Shown one piece after another: positions 14,980 to 26,380 of a stretch of 64,000 nucleotides of DNA. The notes beneath the pieces were generated by a model. That model made no database searches and was not told the DNA's origin. It worked only from the letters and a program-made list of their open reading frames with translations. Origin of the DNA: JAXMCI01 sp046349435. GTDB lineage: Bacteria > Pseudomonadota > Alphaproteobacteria > Dongiales > Dongiaceae. The position numbers and the translations under genes are program-made. Every line of letters begins with the position of its first letter. Positions within the stretch are counted from its first letter, which is position 1. The stretch is from positions 12,235 to 76,234 of the forward strand of contig JAXMCI010000037.1 in assembly GCA_046349435.1 (NCBI GenBank), in the 5' to 3' direction.

Positions 14980-17900
14980 CTAGTTCAGCTTCTCCACGCT
15001 GCCCAGCGTGCGCGACATGATCAGGTAGAGCTTGCCGACGTCGGCGGTGAGGAAGGTCGCCCGCAGCATGTCCTCCGGGTCGGCCTTGCCGCCCTGCACC
15101 AGCAGGCTCTCGAACTTCTTCATGTAGCGGGTGACGAGGTCGCGGAAGCGGTTGTCCTTCTCGAACAGCTGCTCCAGCGCCGGCACGGTGTAGGTGTCCT
15201 TGTTGCGCACCAGGCGGCGGGCGAAGATCGAGCGGTCGCCCTTGTGGAAGGCCTTCCAGACGTCGTCCGGGATGTCGTCGTCGAGCAGGCCGTTGATGTC
15301 GACCGCCATCTTGTTGAGCTCGTCGATCACCTCGGTGGCGAAGCGCAGGAAGAGGTCGCGCGAGGTGGCGTTCTGCATCTGCTCCATGTTGAGCATCTGC
15401 TGCGCCGCGGCGCTCGCCGCCTTGGCCAGGTCGTCGGTCTGCTGGCGGACCTTGGCGACCAGCGACTCGGCGCGGTCGAGCGCCTCGCCGAAGGCCGAGG
15501 TGATGACGCCGGTCTGGCGCTGGAAGACGCTGCCGACCTCGCCCGCCTTGCCGATCGCCTGGTCGGCGGCGCCGATCATGCCGCTCGACTTCTGCTTCAG
15601 CTCCTCGCCGATCGAGGCCAGCCGCGCCCCGATCCGCTCGGCCATGTCGTTGAGCTCCTTGGCGTAGCCGGCGAGCTGCTCGCGCACCCCGGCGCTGCCG
15701 CTGCGCGCCTTCTCGATCATCGCCTCGTACTGGCCGGTCTCGATGCGCAGCGCGTCCTGCAGCCGGCCGGCCAGCTCGCCGACGCTGTGCGACATGCCGG
15801 AGAGGTCCTGCATCTGGCGCTGCACCTCGGCCTTGACCCCGGCCGCCTCGGCGGCGACGGCGCGGCTGGCGGCGATCAGCCCCTGGGCGTCGTCGCGGCA
15901 GGCGACCGCCGCCTCGCTGGCGATGCGCGCCGCCTCCTGGGCGTTCTGGGCCAGCGCGCCGGCGAGCTCGCCGACCGCGCCGCGCAGGGCGTCGACCTGC
16001 TGCGTGCCGGTGGAGACGATGCGGTCGATCTCCATCGACTGGGCGCGGAAGGCGTCGGCGGTGACCACCGCCCGGCCGAGCGCGGCGTCGACCGAGGAGA
16101 CCAGCGCCGCGGTGTTGTCGCGCAGGTTGACGCTGACCGACTCGATGCGCTGCCGCCCCTGGTCGAGTGCCGCGGCGATGGCGCCGTCCAGCCCCTCGGC
16201 CTGCTGGCGCAGCAGCTGGCCGGCGAGGTCGATGCGGTCGCGGCCCTGGGCCATCGCCGCCTCGATGGTGCCGTTCAGCGCCTCGGCCTGGTGGCGCAGG
16301 ATCTGGCCGGCGACGTCGATCCGCTGCCGCGCCTCGTTGAGCGAGACGTTGAGGTTGTCGGCATGCACCCGGAAGCTCTCGGAGATGCCGGCGGTCTGGT
16401 GCGCGGCGATCTGCGCGGCGTTGCGCAGCTCCTCGGTCTGCTGCGCCAGGATGCGCTGCAGCCCGAGGCTGTGCGCGTTGGCCTGGTCCGAGGCGTGGGC
16501 GAAGCCCTCGGACTGGCGCTGCATGATGATGCGCAGGTTCTCCGCCTCGGTCGCCGCCGTGCGGGTCGCCGTCATCAGCGCGCTGGCGTCCTCGCGCAGC
16601 GACGAGCCGATCGTCGCGGTCTCGGCGCTGACCCGGCCGGCCACCGCGGTGATCTCGTCGATCTGCTGGCGCAGCACGGCGCGGATCGCGTCGGTGTCGC
16701 CGCGCGCCCGCACCACCGTGCGCTCGAGCTCCTCGCGCTCGGTGCGCAGCGCCATGGAGACCTCCATGGCGTGCTGGCCGATCGCCGAGCTCGCCCGGCT
16801 GAGGCCCTCGGCGTTCTCCTCGACCACCCGGCGGATCGAGCCGGTGAGCCCCTCGACATGGTGGGCGAGCGCCTCGCCCGCCTCGGTGGCGCGCTGGCTG
16901 ATCTCGCTCGCCGCGGTGTGCAGCGCGCGGCCCTGCTCCTTCAGCGTCTCGCGCATGGCGACCGCGACCATGGTCGCCTGCTCCGAGGCGCTGGCCAGGA
17001 ACTCCGACTGGCTGCGCCCCATCTCCTGGATCTTCTCGCTCTTCTCCGCCATGCGGTCGAAGATCTCCGCCACCGAGCCGGTCTGCTCGGCGATGCGCTG
17101 GCGCAGCCCCTCGGCGATGCGCTCGGCGGCCGCCGCCAGCTCGCGGCTCTGCGCCTCGGCGGTGGCGCCGATGATGCCGACCTGGGCGACCACCTGCTCG
17201 GCCACCTGGGCGAGCGCCGCGCCCTGGCGGGAGACGGCGTCGCCGAAGGCGGCGGCGGCGCGCTCGCCCGCCTCGACCATGCGGTCGCCCTGGCCCTGGG
17301 TCAGGCCGAGCAGCGCCTCGCTCTGCTGGTGCGCCCGGGCGAAGGCGGTGGCGATCTCGCCCATCGGCTTGCGCAGCGCGTCGGTCAGCGCCCGGCCGGC
17401 CTGGTCGACCGCGCCGGCCATCGCCTCGGCCTCGCTGCGCGCCTGCAGCTGCAGCGCCTGGCTGCGCTGCTCGGCGGCGACGAAGGCCTGCTCGATCTCG
17501 CCGAGCCGGCCGTGCATCGCCTGCACCAGCCGCCCGGCCGCCTCGTCGGAGGAGGCGACCAGCATCTGGCCCTGGCCGCGCACCGCCTCGATCAGCTGAT
17601 GGTTGCGCTGCTCGGCGACGGCGAAGCTCGCCTCGAGCTCGGCGCCGCGCTGGCCGAGCGCCGCCCCCAGGCGCTGGCCCGCCTGCTCGACGATGCCGAT
17701 CAGCGACTCGCCCTGCTGGCGGGCCGTCTCGCGCAGCTCCTCGGCCCGCTGGCGGACCGCCTCGCGCTCGGCCTCGGCCTGCTGGCGGATGCCGTCGAGC
17801 AGCGCCTCGCCCTGCTGGCCCAGCGCCTGCTGCAGCCCCTGGGTGCGCTCCTCGACGCGGTTGAAGACCGCGCCCAGCGCCTCGGCCTGGCCGGTCATCG

Positions 17901-20742
17901 CCGCGCGCAGCCGCTCGGCGGCGGCGTCGGCCACCCCGGCCAGCGCCTCGCCCTCGCCGCGGGCCTGGTCGAGCTGGCTCTTCAGCGCCGCGACGACCTG
18001 GCCGCCGGCCCGCTCCGCCGCGGCGAGCAGCTCCTGGCCCTGGGCGCGGGCCGCCGCCTGCAGCGCCACCTCGCGGCTCTCGGCCGCGGCGAAGGCCTGG
18101 TCGATCGCGCCCAGCCGGCCCTGCAGCCCTTCGGTCAGCCGCGCCGCCGCCTTGTCGGCGGCGTCGACGAGCTTGCCGGCCTGGCCGTCGAGCGCGCCGG
18201 TCAGCGCGCGCGCCTGGGCCACCGCCGCCTCGGCGGCGCCGGTGAAGGAGGCGGCCTGCATCTCCAGCATGGCGCGCAGCCGCGCCGCCAGCCGGTCGCC
18301 GGCCGCCGCCATCTCGCCGGCCTGGCCGCGGGCGATGTTCTCGAAGGCGGCCGAGCGGCTCATCAGCAGCCCGTTGGCGGCGACCAGCTCCTCGGTCAGC
18401 GCCTTGTAGGAATCCTTGATCCGCAGGATCGCCTGCTCGCTGGCGGCGTGCAGGGCGCGGGCCTGCGCGACGGCGGCCTGCTCGACCGCGGCGCCCTGGG
18501 TGACGGCGCCGTCGGCCGCCGCCTTGATCCGCTCGGAGAGCTCGGCGACGCCGGCGCCGAAGCGCTCGACCGTGCCCTCGCAGGCCTGCGCCAGCCGCTC
18601 GACATGCGACTGGCTGGTGGCCGCCAGCCCCTGGGTGCGGGTGCCGATCTCCTCGCTCAGGCTGCCGAGCTCGCCGGCCAGCACGGCGCAGGCCTCGCGG
18701 AACCGGGCCGCGGCGCGCTCGCCGATGTCGGCCAGCGCCTCGCCCTGGGCGTGGGTCGCCGCCTCCAGCGCCGCGCCGCGGTCGGCGGTGCGCTCGATGG
18801 CGGCGTCGAGCTCGCCGATCAGGCCGCGGCAATGCTCGGCGAAGCGCGCCACCGCGCGGTCGGCGCCGCTCGCCAGCGCGTCGGACTGCGCCATGGTGGC
18901 GTTCTCCAGCGCGGCGCTGCGGCTGGCGGCGAGGTCGGTGGCGAGGCGGATCCGCTCGGCCAGCGCCTCGGTGGCGGCGTGGAAGCGGTCGACCGCGCGG
19001 TCGCCCGCCTCGGCCAGCGCCTCGGCCTGGGCCAGGGTCGCGCTCTCCAGCGCCTGGCCGCGCTCGGCGGTGCGCTCCGTGGCGGCGTCGATCCCCTCCA
19101 GCATGCGCTGCGTCGCGTCGGTGAAGCGCGCCACGGCGCGCTCGCCGGCGCCGGCCAGCGACTCGGCCTGGGCCAGCGTGGCGTCCTCCAGCGCGCTGCT
19201 GCGGCTGGCGGCCGCCTCCGACGCGGCGCGGATCCGCTCCATCAGCGCCTCGGCGGTCTCGCGGAAGCGCTCGGCGGCGCGCTCGCCGGCGGTGGCCAGC
19301 GCCTCGCCCTGGGCGGCCGTGGCGTCCTCCAGCGCGCTGCTGCGGCTGGCCGCCGTCTCCGAGGCGACGCGGATGCGCTCCATCAGCGCCTCGGTCGATT
19401 CGCGGAAGCGGTTGACCGCGCGGTCGCCGGCCTCGGACAGCGCCGCCGCCTGGGTCAGCGTCGAGTCCTCGAGCGCGGCGCTGCGGTTCTTCAGCAGCTC
19501 GGTCGACTGCCCGACCTCCTCCAGCATCGACTGCACCGAGGCGGCGAAGCGCTCGGCCAGCCGGTTGCCGGCGCCGGTCAGCAGCTCGGCCTGCTCCTGC
19601 ATGGCGCGCCGTGCCGACTCGCCGCGCTCCTGCACCTGGGCGGCCGCCTCCTCGGCGTCGAGGCGCTGCGCCTCCAGGCTCTCGGCCAGGCGCTGCGCCG
19701 CGCCGGCGGCGACGCCGCTCAGCCGCTCGACCTGGGCGATGGTGTGCTCGGCGAGCTGGCCGCGATGCTCGGCCAGCAGCCGGTCGAGCGCCGCGATCTC
19801 GCCGCGCGAGGCGTCGGCCACGGCGTTGCGCTGCTCGGCCACCGCGGCGGCCTCGACGGCGATCGTCTCCTCCAGACCGCGATGCTGCGCGGCGAGCGCG
19901 GCGGCGAGCTGCTCGGCCCCGGCGCGCGCCGTGTCGGCGAGCTTCATCTGCTGGTCGCCGAGCTGCTTGCCGAAGCCGGCGAGCTCGCCGCGCGCCGCGT
20001 CGATCAGCGTGTCGCGGTGCTGCCCGAGCAGCCCGACCAGCGCGTCGAGCTCGTTGCGCGTCGCGGCGACCATCGCCTCCTTCTGGTCGGCCAGCTTGGC
20101 CACCGCCGCGGCGCTGGCGTCGGCCAGCGCGCTGCGCTGGTCGGCGAGCACGGCGCCGAGCTCGGCGATCTCGGCGCGCGCCTGCTTGGAGAGCTGGCCG
20201 CGCTGGTCGGAGAGCGCCGCCGCCTGCTGCTGCAGGCTCTGCTCGATCTCGGCGGCGAGCGTGCCCGCCTTGGCGCTGGCGCTGCCGAGGCCCTCGAGCT
20301 GGCGGTTGAAGGCGTCGTTGAGGCGCTCCAGCATGCCGGCCGCCTCGTCGGTGGCGCGGCGCAGCGCCTCGGTCTGGTGGCGCAGCGCGTCGGCGACGTT
20401 GGTCACCCGCGCCGTCGCCTCCTCGTCGGGATAGGTCAGCCGCTGGATCTGCTGGCGCAGCACGCGGGTGTGGTCGCGGACCTCGTGCCGGCCCGAGAAA
20501 TGCACGATCACCAGCCACAGGAAGACCAGCGGCGCGATGGTGCCGGTGAGCGTCAGCCCGAGCTCGTGCGGCAGCATGGTGCCGAGATTGCCCCAGCCGA
20601 TCTCGCGATCGATGTAGAGCGCGCAGATGGCGAGCCACCCCGCGCTCAACAGGAAGCCCAGCAGGTTCAGCATGCGGCGGCGGCTGTCGGGGCCGTCCGT
20701 CACCGGGAGGGAGCTGCCCTGGAAGTCGGTCGATGCGGCCAT
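14980..20742 (-). CDS. Giant membrane-anchored coiled-coil protein (1,920 aa)
   Basis: Starts at the ATG at 20742 (MAASTDFQGSS). Residues about 20-40 (LNLLGFLLSAGWLAICALYI) and 60-82 (LGLTLTGTIAPLVFLWLVIV) are two transmembrane helices. Residues 100-1790 are almost entirely Ala/Glu/Arg/Gln-rich and predicted to be coiled coil, including eight tandem 47-residue repeats (420-795). The last about 130 residues are a different, conserved-looking globular domain (RDLFLRFATEVIDELNKM...DDVWKAFHKGDRSIFARRLV...YMKKFESLL). The architecture (two N-terminal TM helices plus a long cytoplasmic coiled coil) resembles polarity or division scaffolds such as TipN, but I see no sequence proof of that. It is a single gene, stop near a repeat mosaic. 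Function unknown; a cell-envelope or pole-associated scaffold is my inference. Confidence 0.85.
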   Translation of the reverse strand: MAASTDFQGSSLPVTDGPDSRRRMLNLLGFLLSAGWLAICALYIDREIGWGNLGTMLPHELGLTLTGTIAPLVFLWLVIVHFSGRHEVRDHTRVLRQQIQRLTYPDEEATARVTNVADALRHQTEALRRATDEAAGMLERLNDAFNRQLEGLGSASAKAGTLAAEIEQSLQQQAAALSDQRGQLSKQARAEIAELGAVLADQRSALADASAAAVAKLADQKEAMVAATRNELDALVGLLGQHRDTLIDAARGELAGFGKQLGDQQMKLADTARAGAEQLAAALAAQHRGLEETIAVEAAAVAEQRNAVADASRGEIAALDRLLAEHRGQLAEHTIAQVERLSGVAAGAAQRLAESLEAQRLDAEEAAAQVQERGESARRAMQEQAELLTGAGNRLAERFAASVQSMLEEVGQSTELLKNRSAALEDSTLTQAAALSEAGDRAVNRFRESTEALMERIRVASETAASRSSALEDATAAQGEALATAGERAAERFRETAEALMERIRAASEAAASRSSALEDATLAQAESLAGAGERAVARFTDATQRMLEGIDAATERTAERGQALESATLAQAEALAEAGDRAVDRFHAATEALAERIRLATDLAASRSAALENATMAQSDALASGADRAVARFAEHCRGLIGELDAAIERTADRGAALEAATHAQGEALADIGERAAARFREACAVLAGELGSLSEEIGTRTQGLAATSQSHVERLAQACEGTVERFGAGVAELSERIKAAADGAVTQGAAVEQAAVAQARALHAASEQAILRIKDSYKALTEELVAANGLLMSRSAAFENIARGQAGEMAAAGDRLAARLRAMLEMQAASFTGAAEAAVAQARALTGALDGQAGKLVDAADKAAARLTEGLQGRLGAIDQAFAAAESREVALQAAARAQGQELLAAAERAGGQVVAALKSQLDQARGEGEALAGVADAAAERLRAAMTGQAEALGAVFNRVEERTQGLQQALGQQGEALLDGIRQQAEAEREAVRQRAEELRETARQQGESLIGIVEQAGQRLGAALGQRGAELEASFAVAEQRNHQLIEAVRGQGQMLVASSDEAAGRLVQAMHGRLGEIEQAFVAAEQRSQALQLQARSEAEAMAGAVDQAGRALTDALRKPMGEIATAFARAHQQSEALLGLTQGQGDRMVEAGERAAAAFGDAVSRQGAALAQVAEQVVAQVGIIGATAEAQSRELAAAAERIAEGLRQRIAEQTGSVAEIFDRMAEKSEKIQEMGRSQSEFLASASEQATMVAVAMRETLKEQGRALHTAASEISQRATEAGEALAHHVEGLTGSIRRVVEENAEGLSRASSAIGQHAMEVSMALRTEREELERTVVRARGDTDAIRAVLRQQIDEITAVAGRVSAETATIGSSLREDASALMTATRTAATEAENLRIIMQRQSEGFAHASDQANAHSLGLQRILAQQTEELRNAAQIAAHQTAGISESFRVHADNLNVSLNEARQRIDVAGQILRHQAEALNGTIEAAMAQGRDRIDLAGQLLRQQAEGLDGAIAAALDQGRQRIESVSVNLRDNTAALVSSVDAALGRAVVTADAFRAQSMEIDRIVSTGTQQVDALRGAVGELAGALAQNAQEAARIASEAAVACRDDAQGLIAASRAVAAEAAGVKAEVQRQMQDLSGMSHSVGELAGRLQDALRIETGQYEAMIEKARSGSAGVREQLAGYAKELNDMAERIGARLASIGEELKQKSSGMIGAADQAIGKAGEVGSVFQRQTGVITSAFGEALDRAESLVAKVRQQTDDLAKAASAAAQQMLNMEQMQNATSRDLFLRFATEVIDELNKMAVDINGLLDDDIPDDVWKAFHKGDRSIFARRLVRNKDTYTVPALEQLFEKDNRFRDLVTRYMKKFESLLVQGGKADPEDMLRATFLTADVGKLYLIMSRTLGSVEKLN
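18358..19485 (-). repeat. Eight tandem 141-bp (47-residue) repeats inside the giant coiled-coil gene
   Basis: Consecutive units begin R-(S/G)-x-A-L-E-x-A-T-x-A-Q and contain GERA(V/A)xRF and a final ERIR or ELD segment. Unit length is 47 residues throughout, checked at the DNA level by the 141-bp offset between near-identical blocks at about 19189 and 19330. A degenerate ninth unit follows. 47 is not a multiple of 7, so the coil must contain hendecad or stutter insertions. Confidence 0.85.
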
Positions 20743-20894
20743 CGTCGGAACCTGTGCTGGAGTTCGCGGGCTAGTGCGGAATTCGGAGGTCGAGCGGCAG
20801 ATCGCGCGGCGGAGTGCTCGCCTGGGCGATGCCGGTACTCGCAATGCATGTCATCCCGGGAAGGAGACGCTGTCGTGACATTGCAGCGGGGCGC

Positions 20895-23042
<2,148 letters not shown>

Positions 23043-23047
23043 CAACC

Positions 23048-23116
23048 CCCCTCGGAAAAGCCAGCAATCACCATAGTATAGCAGGGATGGCTCATTCGTC
23101 CATCGAGCAGCGAATC
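23048..23116 (-). promoter_or_regulatory. 69-bp direct repeat, copy 1: promoter and RBS of the mutase gene
   Basis: Identical to 24853-24921 at 68 of 69 positions (one T/C change) and in the same orientation. On the minus strand it contains an extended -10 (TGC-TATACT) and ends in GAGGGG, the ribosome-binding site of the mutase. The weak -35 would be near ATGGAC. The other copy plays the same role for the AbiE antitoxin gene. Confidence 0.75.
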
Positions 23117-23241
23117 GGGGCGCGCCCCGGCGGAGAGACCAGCCGGCGAGGGGCGGGGCACGCGGTGCAGGTCGAGCCGTCGCAGCCCCGTCGCCGGGAT
23201 GACGGGCGTTCGACCGGGTGAACGATAGCAGCCGCCGCCAC

Positions 23242-24261
23242 CTATTTCACATCGCGATTGGCCCGCTCCGCAATCTCGGCGCATCGCGTCATCAGGGTGT
23301 CGAACGGCTCCGCGTCTTCCAGAAGCAACCCGTCCTCGGCCATGCCGGAATAGTCCCTTTCGAGCGCCTTCAGCGCGCCGCCTTCCGGGACGAGGCGCAG
23401 GCCGCCACGCACCGCGGCGCCGTAGTCGATCCATCGCTGGTCGGCCGCCTTCTCGGCGAAGAACATCCCCTTGTGGCGCGCCACTGCCATCGCCAGCTCG
23501 CGATCCGCGAACGCGGCACCCGCAATTCCAGCCTCGTCGAGCCGCACCACGTCATGCCAGTGGCGAGCGAAACGATCGCCGCGCAACCGGTGCTGAAGGC
23601 AGAATACGTGCATCGCCGTGGCCTTCTCCCAGAAGGTCCGCTCGGCGTGCATCACGCGCGGCCGCGCGACGGGAAAGACCACGCCATCGAGGAAGCCGGC
23701 CGCGTCGCAGCCGATATCGCACCGGCTCGCCGGCTCGCCGGTCGACCGCGCTCCGAACTCGAGCAGCACGCTCGGCGCGACATAGCCCGACCCGGCGGTC
23801 GCCGCCTCATAGTCGATGAACAGCTTCTCGCCATCGGCGCGTATCGTGGCGGCCAGTGACCCGGCTGGAAGGGTCTCCGCAATCAGCGGCAGCACGATGC
23901 CGGATACCCATCCCTGCAGGCGGTCGCGCACCTCCTTCGACCAACGCCGTTCCTCGCTGCGTGTCTGCGGCAGTGCCTCGCCGCCGCCCCCGCCGACCAG
24001 ATCGGGTGCAATGGCGCGGATGTCGTAGGTCAGGTCGACATCCTCGGAGAAACGCCGGATGACCCCGTAGGCCTTCGACAGCGAGGTTCCGCCTTTGAAC
24101 ACCAGATGCTCGCCAACAGCCGATCCGTAAAGCGTGGCCAGCGCCCAGACCACCCATACGTCCTTTTCGAGAAGGTGCGCCGGTCGGCCGGACCGATCGG
24201 CCGCGACGCTCAGCGCCTCCCGGCGATCCTCGACCGAGAGGTCGAGGAAGGCGTCAGCCAT
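23242..24261 (-). CDS. AbiEii-type nucleotidyltransferase toxin
   Basis: 339 residues of the nucleotidyl transferase AbiEii/AbiGii family, the toxin of type IV toxin-antitoxin and abortive-infection systems. The catalytic signature FKGGTSLSKAYGVIRRFSEDVDL carries the GGTSLSK loop and the DxD metal site; a Lys in HLLEKDVWVVWAL precedes it and FWEKATAMH follows. Its ATG overlaps the antitoxin stop by 8 bp, a standard operon. Family knowledge: these toxins nucleotidylate tRNA or GTP-binding targets. The pair is flanked by the 69-bp direct repeats at 23048 and 24853, which suggests it was inserted upstream of the mutase gene. Confidence 0.92.
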   Translation of the reverse strand: MADAFLDLSVEDRREALSVAADRSGRPAHLLEKDVWVVWALATLYGSAVGEHLVFKGGTSLSKAYGVIRRFSEDVDLTYDIRAIAPDLVGGGGGEALPQTRSEERRWSKEVRDRLQGWVSGIVLPLIAETLPAGSLAATIRADGEKLFIDYEAATAGSGYVAPSVLLEFGARSTGEPASRCDIGCDAAGFLDGVVFPVARPRVMHAERTFWEKATAMHVFCLQHRLRGDRFARHWHDVVRLDEAGIAGAAFADRELAMAVARHKGMFFAEKAADQRWIDYGAAVRGGLRLVPEGGALKALERDYSGMAEDGLLLEDAEPFDTLMTRCAEIAERANRDVK

Positions 24262-24846
24262 GCGCGGCCCTGCCGAGGCTGCGGGCGAGCCAGGTCGGAA
24301 GCTGCGGTGCTACCGCGACCAGCTCGCCGAAGGCGGCCGGCGGAAGCTTCCGTTTCAATGTCTTCAGGGCGGCCTCCGCCTTCTCCGGCCCAAGCCAGGC
24401 CAACGCCCGCACCGCCGCGCCGGCCGGTCGGTGCGCCATGGCGAGTTGCCAGCGCGGCGCGGCCTGGAAGCTCGACGACCTGCTTGCCGAGGATGCACCG
24501 TCCGCGTGCGGCCGGACGTGAGATGAACGGGCCGGACCGGCACCTGTGTCGTGAGGCCAAGGCTGTTCGCGGCCGCCGCCCCGCTCGGGACGATGACTTC
24601 GCCGCGCTGGTGGGCGAGCGCCTCGACCATCTGTTCCACGGCGGGAGCCCTGCCGAACCGGCCTGTGACGGGACGGAGATAGACGCCGCGACCCGCCCGG
24701 AGCAACTGGCCGCGCTTGGCCAGACGCGACAGAACCTGATCCACAGCAGCCCGACTACCGAGGTGGAGCAAGCTTTTAGCTGCCACCGGCGTGCCCTCCG
24801 GCAGGCCCTCGGCGTAAGCCAGGATTTGTTCGGTCAGGCGCTGCAC
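24254..24846 (-). CDS. AbiEi/DUF6088-type antitoxin, two single-base indels
   Basis: GTG start at 24846 behind GAGGGG. The N-terminal winged helix reads VQRLTEQILAYAEGLPEGTP then AAKSLLHLGSRAAVDQVLSRLAKRG, followed by LLRAGRGVYLRP, PSGAAAANSLGLTTQVP and VHLTSGRTRT. The family sequence then continues out of frame: LGKQVVEL, FQAAPRWQLAMAHRPAGAAVRALAWLGPEK and TLKRKLPPAAFGELVA, up to RSLGRAAHG and stop at 24254. Two extra bases, near 24490 and 24463, account for this. Known members bind their own promoter and neutralise the toxin. With the shifts taken literally the antitoxin would be truncated beside an intact toxin, an unlikely state, so sequence error is favoured. Confidence 0.85.
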
Positions 24847-24852
24847 GATCGA

Positions 24853-24921
24853 CCCCTCGGAAAAGCCAGCAATCACCATAGTATAGCAGGGACGGCTCAT
24901 TCGTCCATCGAGCAGCGAATC
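24853..24921 (-). promoter_or_regulatory. 69-bp direct repeat, copy 2: promoter and RBS of the AbiE operon
   Basis: Copy of 23048-23116 with one mismatch. The TATACT -10 and terminal GAGGGG lie in the same positions relative to the antitoxin GTG as they do to the mutase ATG in copy 1. If the antitoxin autoregulates here, it would be expected to bind both copies. Confidence 0.75.
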
Positions 24922-25004
24922 ATGTCGCTGGCGGACCAGCAAGGGCGATTGGGGAAGGCCCGGGCTTGCCATCCCCGCCCCTTCCCGGTTTCCCTGGCAG
25001 CACG

Positions 25005-25526
25005 ATGCCGGCCTATGTCGCCCTGCTGCGCGCCGTGAATGTCGGCGGAACCGGCAAGCTGCCGATGACCGCGCTGCAGGCGATGTGCCGCGCCGAGGGC
25101 TTCGCCGCGGTCCGGACCTGGATCGCCAGCGGCAACGTCGTCTTCGCCGCCGAGCGGTCCGAAGCCGAGGTCCGCGCCGCGCTGGAGCGCCGCCTCCAGG
25201 CCCATGCCGGCAAGCCGGTCGGCGTCCTCGTCCGCACGGCGGCGGAGATGGCGGGGGTTCTGGCCGCCAACCCGTTCCCGGACGCCCCGCCGAGCCGGAC
25301 GGTCGCCATCTTCCTCAGCGAGCCGCCGCCGCCCGACGCGCTCGCGCAGGTCCGCGGACGGGTGGACGAGGAGATCCGCCTCGGCGTCCGCGAGATCTAC
25401 GTCGCCTACCGCGCCGGCATGGCACGCTCGAAGCTGCGGATCCCGGCGGCCGCCGCCGGCACGGCGCGCAACCTTGCCACGGTCGCGAAGCTGGCGGTGA
25501 TGGCGGCGGCGATCGCACAGCGGTGA
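25005..25526 (+). CDS. DUF1697 family protein
   Basis: 173 residues from the ATG at 25005. The start is chosen because the family begins M-x-x-Y-(V/I)ALLRAVNVGG, as here, and residues further upstream are not conserved. Family blocks are YVALLRAVNVGGTGKLPM, GFAAVRTWIASGNVVF, PDAPPSRTVAIFLSEPP and YRAGMARSKL. DUF1697 is a small ferredoxin-like fold found widely in bacteria; biochemical role unknown. Transcribed away from the AbiE operon. Confidence 0.88.
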   Translation: MPAYVALLRAVNVGGTGKLPMTALQAMCRAEGFAAVRTWIASGNVVFAAERSEAEVRAALERRLQAHAGKPVGVLVRTAAEMAGVLAANPFPDAPPSRTVAIFLSEPPPPDALAQVRGRVDEEIRLGVREIYVAYRAGMARSKLRIPAAAAGTARNLATVAKLAVMAAAIAQR

Positions 25527-25773
25527 CCTGCATGCCGACCTCGGACTAGCGATTCCGATGTCCGGCCGGTGCGGATCACCCCCCGGGCCTGGTATGTGCA
25601 GGTGCCCGATGGCCTGCCGCAACGTCAGTCGGGGAGCCATCCACCGCATGGCCCAGGAAGCGGATGTAACGTGAATTCCATCACCATCGGAGTCGACATG
25701 CAGAATCCAACACTTGTCCAAGTCACGCACCGCCCGACGGATCTCCAGCCCGCATCGCGCGAGCGCAAGACCG

Positions 25774-26127
25774 TCAGAATTCTTCATAAACCTCCCTACC
25801 CTGAAATTCTCCGCGAAATTCCCCGCGATACTTTCCGCTTGCCGATGGAATGTCGATCTCCGACCCGTCGTCGAAAGTGATTTTCAGCGAGTCGGCCCAT
25901 TTCACGTCGCGCACCTTCCTCCCTATCAGGCCCCACAACGCGGAAAGGTCACCGCTCTTGTCGCCGATGATGGTCCAATGATGCCCGATACTGCGCAGCA
26001 CGAAGCTGCAGGCAATGCTCGCCGTCATCTTCTCGAAATGAAACTCGACGGCCCCTCCAACCTCAAGTGAGATACGGATCAGCTCCTCGCCAGCGAGTGG
26101 ATCGAGCTCAGGCATCGTCGACGGCAT
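25774..26127 (-). CDS. Hypothetical protein, immunity-protein-like
   Basis: 117 residues, in DNA visibly less GC-rich than the surroundings. The pattern IRISLEVGGAVEFHFE...DLSALWGLIGRKVRDVKWADSLKITFDDGSEIDIPS resembles small beta-rich DUF6188-like or immunity proteins that accompany polymorphic toxins, but no toxin gene is next to it. The tail contains a short duplicated element (RGEFRGEFQGRE). It may be an orphan immunity gene or a relic of a mobile segment. The 247 bp before it (25527-25773) show nothing I can support. Confidence 0.55.
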   Translation of the reverse strand: MPSTMPELDPLAGEELIRISLEVGGAVEFHFEKMTASIACSFVLRSIGHHWTIIGDKSGDLSALWGLIGRKVRDVKWADSLKITFDDGSEIDIPSASGKYRGEFRGEFQGREVYEEF

Positions 26128-26380
26128 GCTCCATCACCCTCCCGACCAGCTCGTCATTCGAGAAGCGACGGGAAGAAGACGCGCCGATAGGAAGGCGGCG
26201 GCCGACAGTCAGCGCTCATCATCCCCCGCAAGGCAATCATCGCATTCAGCGCCACACCGATTTTCCGTCTCGCTCTCCTGCTCCCTGGTCCTCATATCGC
26301 GTGCAGCAGTCTAGTCGGGATAGTTCCGATCAGCCCCTTGCGCCATCCCCTGCATCAGCATGACGCGCATGACGCGCCTA

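Noticed and set aside
23048..24921. Interpreting the 69-bp repeats as ends of an insertion sequence
   Set aside because: They are direct, not inverted; no transposase lies between them; and they contain promoter and ribosome-binding signals used by both downstream genes.
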